The translations under genes and the position numbers were made by a program. Below the pieces are notes generated by a model that was not told the origin of the DNA, made no database searches, and saw nothing but the letters and a program-made list of their open reading frames with translations. This document shows, piece by piece, positions 28,451-36,025 of a DNA stretch of 47,610 nt. The DNA lies in assembly GCF_015487465.1 (NCBI RefSeq), contig NZ_WFPS01000059.1:1-47610 (forward strand), written 5' to 3'. How positions within the stretch are numbered: position 1 is the first letter of the stretch; every line of letters begins with the position of its first letter. The DNA comes from Persephonella sp. (GTDB lineage: Bacteria; Aquificota; Aquificia; Aquificales; Hydrogenothermaceae).

Positions 28451-29679
28451 TTTTCAGCTTTTCTTGCAAAATTAAGAATTTTTATTGCGTTTATAGCTGC
28501 ATCAAGCTGGGGATCTTTTATCTCTACCTTTTTCCCATGAATTTTTGCTTCCCTTTCAGCCTTTAGCCTTTCCATCTCTTCCTCATGGCTTACATGAACG
28601 ATAATATCAGGTGTTATACCTTTGTGCATTATCATCTTACCGCTTGGGGTATAGTAATGGGCTGTTGTGAGCTTTATACCAGAACCGTCAGGAAGAGGTA
28701 TTAGGGTCTGGACGGAGGCTTTACCAAATGTTTTATCTCCGACAGCCAGAGCCCTGTTGTTGTCTCTAAGAGCTCCTGTAAGAATTTCTGATGCACTTGC
28801 TGAGCCTTTGTTGACTATAACAACGATAGGAAAATCAAGGGGAATGACAGGATCGTTTCTTGAGAAATATTTTTCATTGGATCTTGGAGTTCTTCCTTTT
28901 GTGTAAACTATCATATCTCCTTTTTTCAAAAGCATGTCAGCTATCATAACTGCAGTAGAAAGAAGTCCACCCGGATTGTTCCTCAGGTCTATAATTATTC
29001 CGTCCTTATCTTTAAACTTAAGAAGAGCCTTTTTGAAATCCTCAGTTGAGTTTTCCTGAAACTGGGTAAGTCTGATATAGCCGATCTTTCCGTTTTCAAG
29101 CTCTTTTGTTTTTACGCTTTTTATTTTTATTATTGCTCTTGTTATTGTTACTTTGAAAGGTTTTTCAACCCCTTTTCTCCATATTGTTAAGGTTACTTTT
29201 GTTCCCGGCTTTCCTCTCATTTTTTTTACAGCCTGAAGGAGGGTCATTTTATCGGTAGGTTCCCCATCTATCTCAATAATAACATCACCTGATTTTAGAC
29301 CTGCCCTCCATGCAGGCGTATCCTCAATGGGAGCCACTATTATAAGTTTGTGGTTTTCCATAGTTATCTCTATTCCAAGACCCCCAAACTCACCGTGGGT
29401 CTCTGTGGTGAAATCTTTAAACTCGTCTGGAGTAAAAAATGCTGAGTAAGGATCAAGGGTATTCATCATTCCCCTTAATGATCCGTATATCAGCTTTTTT
29501 GAATCTACAGGCTCAACATAAAGATCTTTTACAATCTTAAGCACATCTGTGTATATAGATATTAGCTGAAGGTCTTCTTTTAGCTTGTTTTCACGCTCTG
29601 TTTTTGCATTGAGACCGAAACTGATACCAGCGATAAATATAAACAGAATTCCGGCGACAAGGGACAATCTGCTTTTCAT
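28447..29679 (-). CDS. ctpA: C-terminal processing peptidase, S41 family
   Basis: This periplasmic Ser/Lys protease trims C-termini of exported proteins. The 410 residues begin with a signal anchor (RLSLVAGILFIFIAGISFGL). Next is the helical cap (DPYSAFFTPDEF), a PDZ domain around residues 95-180 (GGLGIEI, PAWRAGLKSGDVIIEIDG) and the catalytic core. By family alignment the nucleophile is Ser295 in KGSASASEI and the general base is Lys320 in DKTFGK, 25 residues apart as in Prc. It overlaps tsaD by 4 bases. The gap to the next minus-strand gene upstream is 57 bases. Confidence 0.94.
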   Translation of the reverse strand: MKSRLSLVAGILFIFIAGISFGLNAKTERENKLKEDLQLISIYTDVLKIVKDLYVEPVDSKKLIYGSLRGMMNTLDPYSAFFTPDEFKDFTTETHGEFGGLGIEITMENHKLIIVAPIEDTPAWRAGLKSGDVIIEIDGEPTDKMTLLQAVKKMRGKPGTKVTLTIWRKGVEKPFKVTITRAIIKIKSVKTKELENGKIGYIRLTQFQENSTEDFKKALLKFKDKDGIIIDLRNNPGGLLSTAVMIADMLLKKGDMIVYTKGRTPRSNEKYFSRNDPVIPLDFPIVVIVNKGSASASEILTGALRDNNRALAVGDKTFGKASVQTLIPLPDGSGIKLTTAHYYTPSGKMIMHKGITPDIIVHVSHEEEMERLKAEREAKIHGKKVEIKDPQLDAAINAIKILNFARKAEK

Positions 29680-29736
29680 TATTTTACTCCTGTAATCTTT
29701 ATTTTTAATTCATTATCTCAAAGATATAATATGATT

Positions 29737-31758
29737 TCAAAGGTAATCTTCTGATGGATGCCCAAGGAAATAGCCCTGTCCGTAGTCTATTCCGATCTTT
29801 TTTACGATTTTTAGGATACTTTCGTTCTCTATAAACTCTGCTACCGTTTTTATGTTCAGTCTTTTACACAGAAAAACGATACTTTCAACAAATGCTGTGC
29901 TTTTTGGATCTTTTAGCGACAGTTCTTTTACAAACTCGCCGTCAATTTTTACATAATCTATTGGCAGATGCTTAAGGTAATAAAAAGAGGAATACCCGCT
30001 TCCAAAATCATCAATAGCAAACCTGTATCCCCTGTTTTTAAGTTTTGATATAAGACTTTGGAACTCACCTATTCCTTTTATAGCCTCCCTTTCTGTGATC
30101 TCAAATACTATATCTTCCGGTTTAAGTCCTGATCTGTTTACGATAGAAAAAATGTAATTCCAGAATTGATCGTCAGATAGCTCAGCTGCAGATAAGTTTA
30201 AAAATATTTTGAAATTTTTTTTTGAAGATGCTTTTTTTGTTAAAGCCTTTTTGATTATAACTCTGTCTATATCTTTTACTTTCCCTAATTTTTCAGCAAG
30301 AGTTATAAATCTGTAAGCTGATATTACCTCTCCTGAATGGTCTTTAAGTCGGGCAAGAACTTCATAGGCATGTATCTTTCCAGTTTTTAGATCAACTATA
30401 GGTTGATAATACGGGATAAATAGGCTTTGATCAAGAGCCTCCTGCAGTATGTAAAACTCTTTTCTTTTTTCTTTTATTGTTTGTTTTATTTCCTCCTCCG
30501 TAGGAACATAAACTTTGTTTTTTCCAAGATCTTTTGCCTTATAAAGAGCATTGTCAACGATCATCATCAGTTCTTCTTTAGAAGATCCGTGGGTTGGGTA
30601 TTCTACAACCCCTAAGGAAGCACTCACAGAAATAACGCTTCCGTCAAAAACGCATATTCTATTCTTTTCAAGATTTCTTCTGATCCTTTCTGCCACTTTT
30701 ACAGCTTCTAATAAAGGTGTTTCACTGAGAAGAATAACAAACTCATCTCCTCCTATTCTTGCAACAAGATCCCCATCTCTGATTGATGCTTCCAGCATAT
30801 CTGCAACAGATTTCAGAACAACATCACCTACGTTGTGTCCGTAAGTGTCATTTATGTATTTGAAGTTATCAAGATCAATAAGGATAAGAGAAAATCTGTA
30901 TCCTTTTCTTTTTGCTCTGCTGACCTCGTATCTCAGGAGGTCTTCAAATATTCTTCTATTGTATAGATCTGTTAATGGATCGTGTCCTGCAAAATATTCA
31001 AGCTCTGAAAGTGCTTTAGACAGTGCCCTTGATGAACCTGCAACAAGACCCATTATAGAAAGAAGAGACTGAACCACATCAAGCTCTTTCTTGGGTAGTT
31101 TACTTTTTGATAGAATTATTATTCCTATTATTCCCCCAACGTCCTGTGAATCAGGAAGAAAATTGTATGTCTGCAAGCAGATTTTCTGTTTATTTCCTGA
31201 TGGTTTTTTCTTTGTTACAAAGATTTCTTCAAACTCAATATTTTCTCTATTAAAAAGCTCTTTTTTCAGGTATTCCCTCACTTTTGAGCGGATATCATCA
31301 CCAAATTGAAAGCTGTAAAAAAGATAAACTCTTTTCATGGAATTTTCATTTATTGATATAAAAAACAGGTCAAAAGGATAAACATCAAGCATCTGTTTAA
31401 GGAGCTTAACTGTATAACCTTTCCAATCTGTTATATTTTCCCTTGACAGAACGATTTTTTTTAAGATTTCAGTTTCCTTTTGAAGGAGGCTTTTATCAAT
31501 CACTTCCTTTTCAAGAATTGATACAAGGTCTATTGTCTCAAGACTACCGTTTTTAACAAGTTCAAGGTTTTCATCAAAAACGGTCTGTATTTTTTTAAGA
31601 AGGGTATCGTAAAAAGGAAGATCTTTTTTTTCGCTTTTTCTTAATTCCTGCCTCATTCCCTGGATAAGGGAGTTATACCTGAGAAGGTTTTCCATTATAA
31701 TACCGTTTTTAAGAGCTATCTCTCTCCTAAGATTTTCAAAATCAAGAGACTTTTTCAT
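29737..31758 (-). CDS. GGDEF-EAL cyclic-di-GMP enzyme, both domains intact
   Basis: This 673-residue protein has an N-terminal helical region, a GAF-like sensory region around residues 100-245, and then GGDEF and EAL domains. The cyclase motif GGDEF is at 336-340. The inhibitory-site motif RDGD (RxxD) lies exactly five residues before it. The EAL domain has EVLAR (466-470), DDFGSGYSS (583-591), KIDGEF and the C-terminal EFIENES and YGQGY blocks. Both synthesis and breakdown of c-di-GMP are therefore possible. The start overlaps the stop of the upstream diiron gene by 4 bases (ATGA), so translation is coupled and the two proteins probably work together. Confidence 0.92.
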   Translation of the reverse strand: MKKSLDFENLRREIALKNGIIMENLLRYNSLIQGMRQELRKSEKKDLPFYDTLLKKIQTVFDENLELVKNGSLETIDLVSILEKEVIDKSLLQKETEILKKIVLSRENITDWKGYTVKLLKQMLDVYPFDLFFISINENSMKRVYLFYSFQFGDDIRSKVREYLKKELFNRENIEFEEIFVTKKKPSGNKQKICLQTYNFLPDSQDVGGIIGIIILSKSKLPKKELDVVQSLLSIMGLVAGSSRALSKALSELEYFAGHDPLTDLYNRRIFEDLLRYEVSRAKRKGYRFSLILIDLDNFKYINDTYGHNVGDVVLKSVADMLEASIRDGDLVARIGGDEFVILLSETPLLEAVKVAERIRRNLEKNRICVFDGSVISVSASLGVVEYPTHGSSKEELMMIVDNALYKAKDLGKNKVYVPTEEEIKQTIKEKRKEFYILQEALDQSLFIPYYQPIVDLKTGKIHAYEVLARLKDHSGEVISAYRFITLAEKLGKVKDIDRVIIKKALTKKASSKKNFKIFLNLSAAELSDDQFWNYIFSIVNRSGLKPEDIVFEITEREAIKGIGEFQSLISKLKNRGYRFAIDDFGSGYSSFYYLKHLPIDYVKIDGEFVKELSLKDPKSTAFVESIVFLCKRLNIKTVAEFIENESILKIVKKIGIDYGQGYFLGHPSEDYL

Positions 31759-32492
31759 AACAGATCAATCCCACATTTAAGATCATACAAATATTCAAGA
31801 AGTTTTCTAACGCTTTCACCTTTATACAGGTATCCGTGCTGGGGAGCTATTATGTTTATATCCAATTTTTCAACATTTTTTATCCATTTTCTTAATGCCT
31901 GATTTGAAGCCATGTATCTTTTATGAAAGCCATCTATACATTTTTTATAGTTTTCAAAATCCTCAACAAAAAGATTGTTTTCAGAGCAGGGAAGCATTCC
32001 TGCTCCTATGTCTCCTGTGAACAAAATTTTAGAAACAGGATCATAAACATTTACCTGTCCTGGGGAATGGAGAAAATGGGCGGGTATTAGCTTAAGATAA
32101 AATTTGCCCTCAATGGTAAGATGCATACCTTCATCAGGAATACCAATTATTCTGTCAATCTTCTTAATATCGTAATGTGGCAAAAATCTGAGCCATAAAT
32201 TAGATATGTAAGCATTAGCCTGTGTCATTTCAAGCCATATGTTTAGTCCTCCACAAACATCTGGATCCTGATGGGACAGAACAATAGCCTGTATATCCTG
32301 AAGTTTTGTATGCTTTAAAAGTCTGGAAAGGAGTATAGGAAACAGTCCAAATCCACCAGGGTCTATCAAGATGCTTTTGTTTTTGTGCTGTATAAGATAC
32401 TGATTTGACGGTATTCCCTGTTCATCTTTGCTTTCTGCAAAACCTATCAGTATAAACCTATGGTTTTTTTCATCAAAAAGTATTTTATCCAT
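31755..32492 (-). CDS. ODP-type metallo-beta-lactamase-fold diiron protein
   Basis: This 245-residue protein resembles the diiron domain of flavodiiron proteins without the flavodoxin half. The metal ligands can be placed: His74, Asp76 and Asp78 (SHQDPDV), His142 (HFLHSPG), Asp161 (FTGDIGAG) and His219 (APQHGY). The spacing of 68, 19 and 58 residues matches flavodiiron enzymes. The usual H-x-E-x-D is H-x-D-x-D here. Such ODP domains bind oxygen and have been linked to signalling and chemotaxis. It is the first gene of an operon with a GGDEF-EAL enzyme, so it is a good candidate sensor for oxygen or NO. An enzymatic hydrolase role cannot be excluded. Confidence 0.85.
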   Translation of the reverse strand: MDKILFDEKNHRFILIGFAESKDEQGIPSNQYLIQHKNKSILIDPGGFGLFPILLSRLLKHTKLQDIQAIVLSHQDPDVCGGLNIWLEMTQANAYISNLWLRFLPHYDIKKIDRIIGIPDEGMHLTIEGKFYLKLIPAHFLHSPGQVNVYDPVSKILFTGDIGAGMLPCSENNLFVEDFENYKKCIDGFHKRYMASNQALRKWIKNVEKLDINIIAPQHGYLYKGESVRKLLEYLYDLKCGIDLL

Positions 32493-32590
32493 CTTAATTT
32501 TCTCATAAAGAAGTAAGGTATTTATTTTATTTTCGTAAAAAGTCTTATCAGGTTAAAATAATCTGTGAAATAAAAAATATAGGAGAACAG

Positions 32591-33766
32591 ATGGGAACAC
32601 TGAGATTTTTAAACGCAGGAGAGTCTCATGGTCCAGCATTAACAGCAATAATAGAGGGTATCCCTTCAAATCTTAAAATATCCTCACAGTATATAAACAG
32701 GGAGCTGGCAAGAAGACAGACAGGTTACGGTCGCGGTGGAAGAATGAAAATAGAAAAGGATCAGGTAGAAATACTATCAGGGGTGAGGTTCGGTCTTACC
32801 TTAGGATCTCCTATAACCCTTATGGTTAGAAATAAAGACTGGGAAAACTGGACTGACATAATGGCTGTTGAGGGACAGCCTACCAAGAAAAGAGAAGTGC
32901 TGAACCCAAGACCGGGACATGCAGATTTATCAGGAGGAATAAAGTATGGTTTTTACGACCTGAGAAATGTTCTGGAAAGGGCAAGTGCAAGGGAAACAAC
33001 AACAAGGGTTGCTGTTGGTGCTGTCTGCAAACAGCTTCTTGAGGATGTAGGCATAAAAATAGGAAGTTATGTTATTTCAATTGGAGAGCTTTCTGTAAAA
33101 GAACAGATACAGAACCTTTCTTTTGAGGAAAGATTTGAAAGAGCTGAAAAGTCTGAACTGAGAACACCTCTGCCTGAGGAAGATGAAAAATTCAAAAAAA
33201 TAATAGATCTTGCAAGAGAAGAAGGTGAAAGCTTAGGTGGAGTATTTGAGGTCTTTGCAACGGGAGTTCCTGTGGGACTTGGAAGTTATGTGCAGTGGGA
33301 TAGAAGAATTGACGGAAAAGTCGCGCAGGCAATAATGAGCATTCAGGCGATAAAAGGTGTTGAGATAGGTGAAGGCTTTCATCTATCTGAAAAGTTTGGC
33401 TCACAGGCACATGATGAGATATTCTACGAGGAAGGGATAGGTTTTTATCATAAAACAAACAGAGCAGGGGGAATAGAAGGAGGAATGACAAACGGTGAGC
33501 CTATTGTGGTCAGAGCTGCAATGAAACCTATTCCTACTTTAATGAGAAAAAAATCTTTAAGATCAGTAAATATAAAAACTAAGGAGCCTTTCCTCGCTGC
33601 CAAAGAAAGATCAGATGTGACAGCTGTTCCTGCAGCCGCTGTTGTAGGAGAAGCAATGCTTGCAATAGTTCTGACAGATGCTCTGCTTGAGAAATTTGGC
33701 AATGACAACTGGACTGAGATTAAAAAGAGGATAAAAGAATACAGAGAATACACCAGAGGGTTTTAG
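32591..33766 (+). CDS. aroC: chorismate synthase
   Basis: AroC converts EPSP to chorismate, the last step of the shikimate pathway, using reduced FMN. The family's N-terminal signature FLNAGESHGPALTAIIEG is present, along with RRQTGYGRGGRM, RASARETTTRVAVGAV, and near the C-terminus KTKEPFLAAKERSDVTAVPAA. The 391-residue length is normal for the thermophile/Firmicute type. TAGGAG lies about 5 bases before the ATG at 32591. The 98-base gap upstream separates it from the divergent ODP operon. No other aro genes are nearby. The atpB promoter begins one base after its stop codon. Confidence 0.96.
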   Translation: MGTLRFLNAGESHGPALTAIIEGIPSNLKISSQYINRELARRQTGYGRGGRMKIEKDQVEILSGVRFGLTLGSPITLMVRNKDWENWTDIMAVEGQPTKKREVLNPRPGHADLSGGIKYGFYDLRNVLERASARETTTRVAVGAVCKQLLEDVGIKIGSYVISIGELSVKEQIQNLSFEERFERAEKSELRTPLPEEDEKFKKIIDLAREEGESLGGVFEVFATGVPVGLGSYVQWDRRIDGKVAQAIMSIQAIKGVEIGEGFHLSEKFGSQAHDEIFYEEGIGFYHKTNRAGGIEGGMTNGEPIVVRAAMKPIPTLMRKKSLRSVNIKTKEPFLAAKERSDVTAVPAAAVVGEAMLAIVLTDALLEKFGNDNWTEIKKRIKEYREYTRGF

Positions 33767-33796
33767 TTTACACCTGATATAAAATTCTGATATAAT
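33767..33796 (+). promoter_or_regulatory. promoter of the atpB-usp-atpE operon
   Basis: TTTACA (33767-33772) and TATAAT (33791-33796) are 18 bases apart, with TG at 33788-33789 making an extended -10. It starts directly after the aroC stop codon and lies 45 bases before the atpB TTG. Same spacer and extended -10 as the other atp promoter at 19874. Confidence 0.7.
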
Positions 33797-33840
33797 ATTC
33801 AGAGTTTGTGGAAATCTGAATACACTAAATGGAGGTTGCA

Positions 33841-34476
33841 TTGGAAGGGTTTTACATCGGGCATATACTGTTTGCAGTTGTAGGTCTTGTTGTGGTGCCG
33901 GTCCTGTTTTTGATGTTTGCCAAAAAACCTTCTCTAATTCCAACGCCTCTTCAAAACCTTTTTGAGATGTATATTGAATTTGTTGATAATATGCTTAAAG
34001 AACAGATGGGAAAAGAAGGAAGGAGGTTTTTCCCCCTCGTTGCAGGGCTTGGGCTATTTATCTTTACAGGAAACCTTATGGGAATGATACCCGGTTTTGA
34101 GTCCTACACAGCAAACATCAACACGACACTCGCCCTTGCTTTAATGGTTTTCTTTTACTATAACTATCTTGGTTTTAGAAAACATGGTGTATCATATCTT
34201 AAGCATTTTATGGGTCCAATACCTGCAGCGGCTCCAATATTCTTTATAATAGAGATTATCTCCCATATAAGCAGACCTATAACCCTTGCTCTTCGTCTTT
34301 TTGCAAATATGACAGGGGGAGAGCTAATAACAGTTGTCCTTATTATGCTTATACCATTCCTTATTCCACTCCCGATAATGGTTGTTCACCTTATAGCTGT
34401 CTTCCTCCAGACTTACGTATTTATGATACTGACTACAGTTTATATAGCCGGGGCTCTTGTTGAAGAAGCTCATTAA
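33841..34476 (+). CDS. atpB: ATP synthase F0 subunit a (probable TTG start)
   Basis: Subunit a forms the proton half-channels next to the c ring. The 211-215-residue protein is shorter than in E. coli. Conserved segments are FPLVAGLGLFIFTGNLMGMIPGFE, then ISRPITLALRLFANMTGGELI, which holds the essential arginine of the channel, and a C-terminal LQTYVFMILTTVYIAGALVEEAH. I favour the TTG at 33841 because GGAGG lies 5 bases upstream. The in-frame ATG at 33829 would place this site inside the gene and has none of its own. It starts a second F0 operon, about 8 kb from the F1 genes. Confidence 0.92.
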   Translation: MEGFYIGHILFAVVGLVVVPVLFLMFAKKPSLIPTPLQNLFEMYIEFVDNMLKEQMGKEGRRFFPLVAGLGLFIFTGNLMGMIPGFESYTANINTTLALALMVFFYYNYLGFRKHGVSYLKHFMGPIPAAAPIFFIIEIISHISRPITLALRLFANMTGGELITVVLIMLIPFLIPLPIMVVHLIAVFLQTYVFMILTTVYIAGALVEEAH

Positions 34477-34488
34477 GGAGATAAATAG

Positions 34489-34884
34489 ATGGAAGTGAAA
34501 AAAATTCTCGTTTGTGTTGACCTTACACCTGTTTCGCTAAAAGCACTGGAATGGGCTAAACATCTGGCTGAAAAGTTTGGTTCAGAACTTGTGATTTTCC
34601 ATGAACTTGAAGATGTTTATACAATGATAAGCACCAGTGCCTCATTTGGAATGCCTGCTTCCCCAGATCTGAAAGAGCAGGCAGAAAAAAATGTTGTTGA
34701 CAAATTAAAACCTCTTGTGAAGGATCTGGCAGTGCCATACAGATTTTTGATAGAGGCGAAAGGAAAAACTATAAAAAGACTTATTGATGTTGTTGACGAA
34801 GAAAAACCTGACATGGCAGTAATCCCAATAGATTACGAAAGAGATGTATCAAAGCTGAATTCACAGGTTTTAGTAATAAAATAA
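34489..34884 (+). CDS. universal stress protein family, lacking the ATP-binding loop
   Basis: This 131-residue UspA-fold protein has the typical start (VKKILVCVDLTPVSLKALEWAKHLAEKFGSELVIFHELE). The late ATP-binding G-x2-G-x9-G-S/T stretch normally found after the final buried strand is missing. Instead PDMAVIPIDYERDVSKLNSQVLVIK joins directly to the last strand. It is therefore probably a non-ATP-binding member. The unusual point is its place: it lies between atpB and atpE, 12 and 26 bases from them, so it is made together with membrane F0 subunits. TAAGGAG precedes the ATG. A role in ATP synthase assembly or control is inference only. Confidence 0.85.
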   Translation: MEVKKILVCVDLTPVSLKALEWAKHLAEKFGSELVIFHELEDVYTMISTSASFGMPASPDLKEQAEKNVVDKLKPLVKDLAVPYRFLIEAKGKTIKRLIDVVDEEKPDMAVIPIDYERDVSKLNSQVLVIK

Positions 34885-34910
34885 AAATAAGTAAGGAGGT
34901 TTTTACAGTA

Positions 34911-35264
34911 ATGAAGAAATACTCTACAGCCTTTTTGATGCTCTTTATGGTTGCAGGAGCCCTGTCAGCTGCTTTTGCAGGTGAAGGATCAGACATGCTT
35001 GCAAAAGCGGTATTTTACGGAGGAGTTGCTATTGGAGCAGGTGTTGCCATAGGTGCTGCTGCTGGAGGTGGTGCTGCTGGTCTTGGTAACGCAATTAGAG
35101 GAGTTCTTGAAGGAATGGCAAGAAACCCGAATATGGGTGGTAAACTCCTTACAACAATGTTTATTGGTATGGCGCTTATAGAAACTTTTGTTCTTTATGG
35201 GCTTCTTATTGCAATCATATTCATATTCACAGGAATATTTGATGCTAAGTTTTTAGGTCATTAA
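34911..35264 (+). CDS. atpE: ATP synthase F0 subunit c with N-terminal signal peptide
   Basis: Subunit c forms the rotor ring. The 117-residue precursor starts with a signal peptide (MKKYSTAFLMLFMVAGALSA, cleavage likely after AFA at 23), which most c subunits lack; a similar leader has been described for Aquifex aeolicus. The mature part has a glycine/alanine-rich first helix (GAAAGGGAAGLGNAI), the RNP loop at 71-73 and the ion-binding Glu91 in ALIETF of the second helix. The helix 1 glutamine of Na+-type rings is absent, so proton use is favoured despite Thr92. GGAGG lies 11 bases before the ATG. A terminator follows. Confidence 0.94.
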   Translation: MKKYSTAFLMLFMVAGALSAAFAGEGSDMLAKAVFYGGVAIGAGVAIGAAAGGGAAGLGNAIRGVLEGMARNPNMGGKLLTTMFIGMALIETFVLYGLLIAIIFIFTGIFDAKFLGH

Positions 35265-35288
35265 TAAAGATAGAAATTTAAATATTTT

Positions 35289-35327
35289 AGGGCGTGCATA
35301 CTTGATATGTGCGCTCTTTTATTTTTT
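35289..35327 (+). terminator. terminator between atpE and rpmH
   Basis: AGGGCGTGCATA and TATGTGCGCTCT pair over 12 positions (three G-T) around loop CTTGA, followed by TTTTATTTTTT. It lies 24 bases after the atpE stop and just before the rpmH ribosome binding site (AAGGAGG). It either ends the F0 operon or acts as an attenuator for rpmH. Confidence 0.75.
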
Positions 35328-35341
35328 AAGGAGGTAACAAA

Positions 35342-35482
35342 ATGTCAGGAAAGATACAGAATAGAATATCAAACAAAAAAAGAAAGAGAAGATCAGGGTT
35401 TTTAGCAAGGAAAAGAACAAAAGCAGGTAGAAGAATACTTGCAAGAAGAAGAGCCAAAGGTAGAAAAAGACTTGCAGCCTGA
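35342..35482 (+). CDS. rpmH: 50S ribosomal protein L34
   Basis: This 46-residue basic protein was found by eye. The C-terminal half is classic L34: SGFLARKRTKAGRRILARRR followed by AKGRKRLAA. The N-terminal MSGKIQNRISNKKRKRR departs from the usual KRTYQPS start, being mainly Lys/Arg. AAGGAGG lies 8 bases before the ATG. The TGA stop overlaps the ATG of rnpA by one base, the conserved rpmH-rnpA arrangement. Confidence 0.95.
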   Translation: MSGKIQNRISNKKRKRRSGFLARKRTKAGRRILARRRAKGRKRLAA

Positions 35483-35826
35483 TGGAAACATTAAAAAGTA
35501 AAGATATTCGGGAAGTTCTTAAAAAAGGAAACTCCTTTAAAACAGAAAATCTGATTGTTCTATTCAGGAAAAACAATCTGGGGAAACCCAGATTTGCCTT
35601 TGTTATATCAAGAAGGTTTTCTAAAAAGGCTGTTGAGAGAAACAAAGCTAAAAGAATTATAAAAGAAGCTATCCGCCTTTACGGTGAAACTTTGAAAAAT
35701 ATGGGATATGATATAGTTATAATCCCCAAAATAGGGATAATCGGGAAAAAAACTTACGATCTTATAAAGGATATAAACCTAATTAAAGAGAAACTTGAAA
35801 ATAATGTTAAAGCAAACTGTGGTTAA
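35482..35826 (+). CDS. rnpA: ribonuclease P protein component
   Basis: RnpA is the basic protein cofactor of RNase P, needed to mature tRNA 5' ends. The 114-residue protein contains the RNR signature region [20 protein letters not shown] followed by KEAIRLYGE. Its start overlaps the rpmH stop by one base, and its 3' end overlaps yidD by 23 bases. The RNase P RNA gene is not in the window. Confidence 0.95.
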   Translation: METLKSKDIREVLKKGNSFKTENLIVLFRKNNLGKPRFAFVISRRFSKKAVERNKAKRIIKEAIRLYGETLKNMGYDIVIIPKIGIIGKKTYDLIKDINLIKEKLENNVKANCG

Positions 35827-36013
35827 AGCCTTAAAAATTTATCAGAGAATTATTTCTCCCCTGTATCCTGCAAGCTGTAGATATTACCCAACATGCTCCC
35901 AGTATAGTATTGAGGCTGTTGAAAAATACGGGGTAGTGAAGGGATTACTTAAGGCCATATGGAGAATTTTAAGGTGCAATCCTTATTCAAAAGGCGGAAT
36001 TGACAAACCATAA
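35804..36013 (+). CDS. yidD: membrane protein insertion factor YidD
   Basis: YidD is a small membrane-associated protein that assists YidC-dependent insertion. Conserved blocks are [24 protein letters not shown] and the C-terminal [17 protein letters not shown] start at ATG 35804 (MLKQTVV), inside the rnpA 3' end; an upstream TTG at 35795 would add three residues. It sits 12 bases before yidC, in the order rnpA-yidD-yidC seen in most bacteria. Confidence 0.94.
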   Translation: MLKQTVVKALKIYQRIISPLYPASCRYYPTCSQYSIEAVEKYGVVKGLLKAIWRILRCNPYSKGGIDKP

Positions 36014-36025
36014 GAGAGGTAACTG

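Noticed and set aside
34911-35264. Na+-dependent c ring
   Set aside because: Glu91-Thr92 in helix 2 resembles the Na+ motif, but the required glutamine of helix 1 is replaced within GAAAGGGAA.
35265-35341. Replication origin beside rpmH
   Set aside because: No dnaA gene and no cluster of DnaA boxes (TTATNCACA) was found; the gap holds a terminator only.
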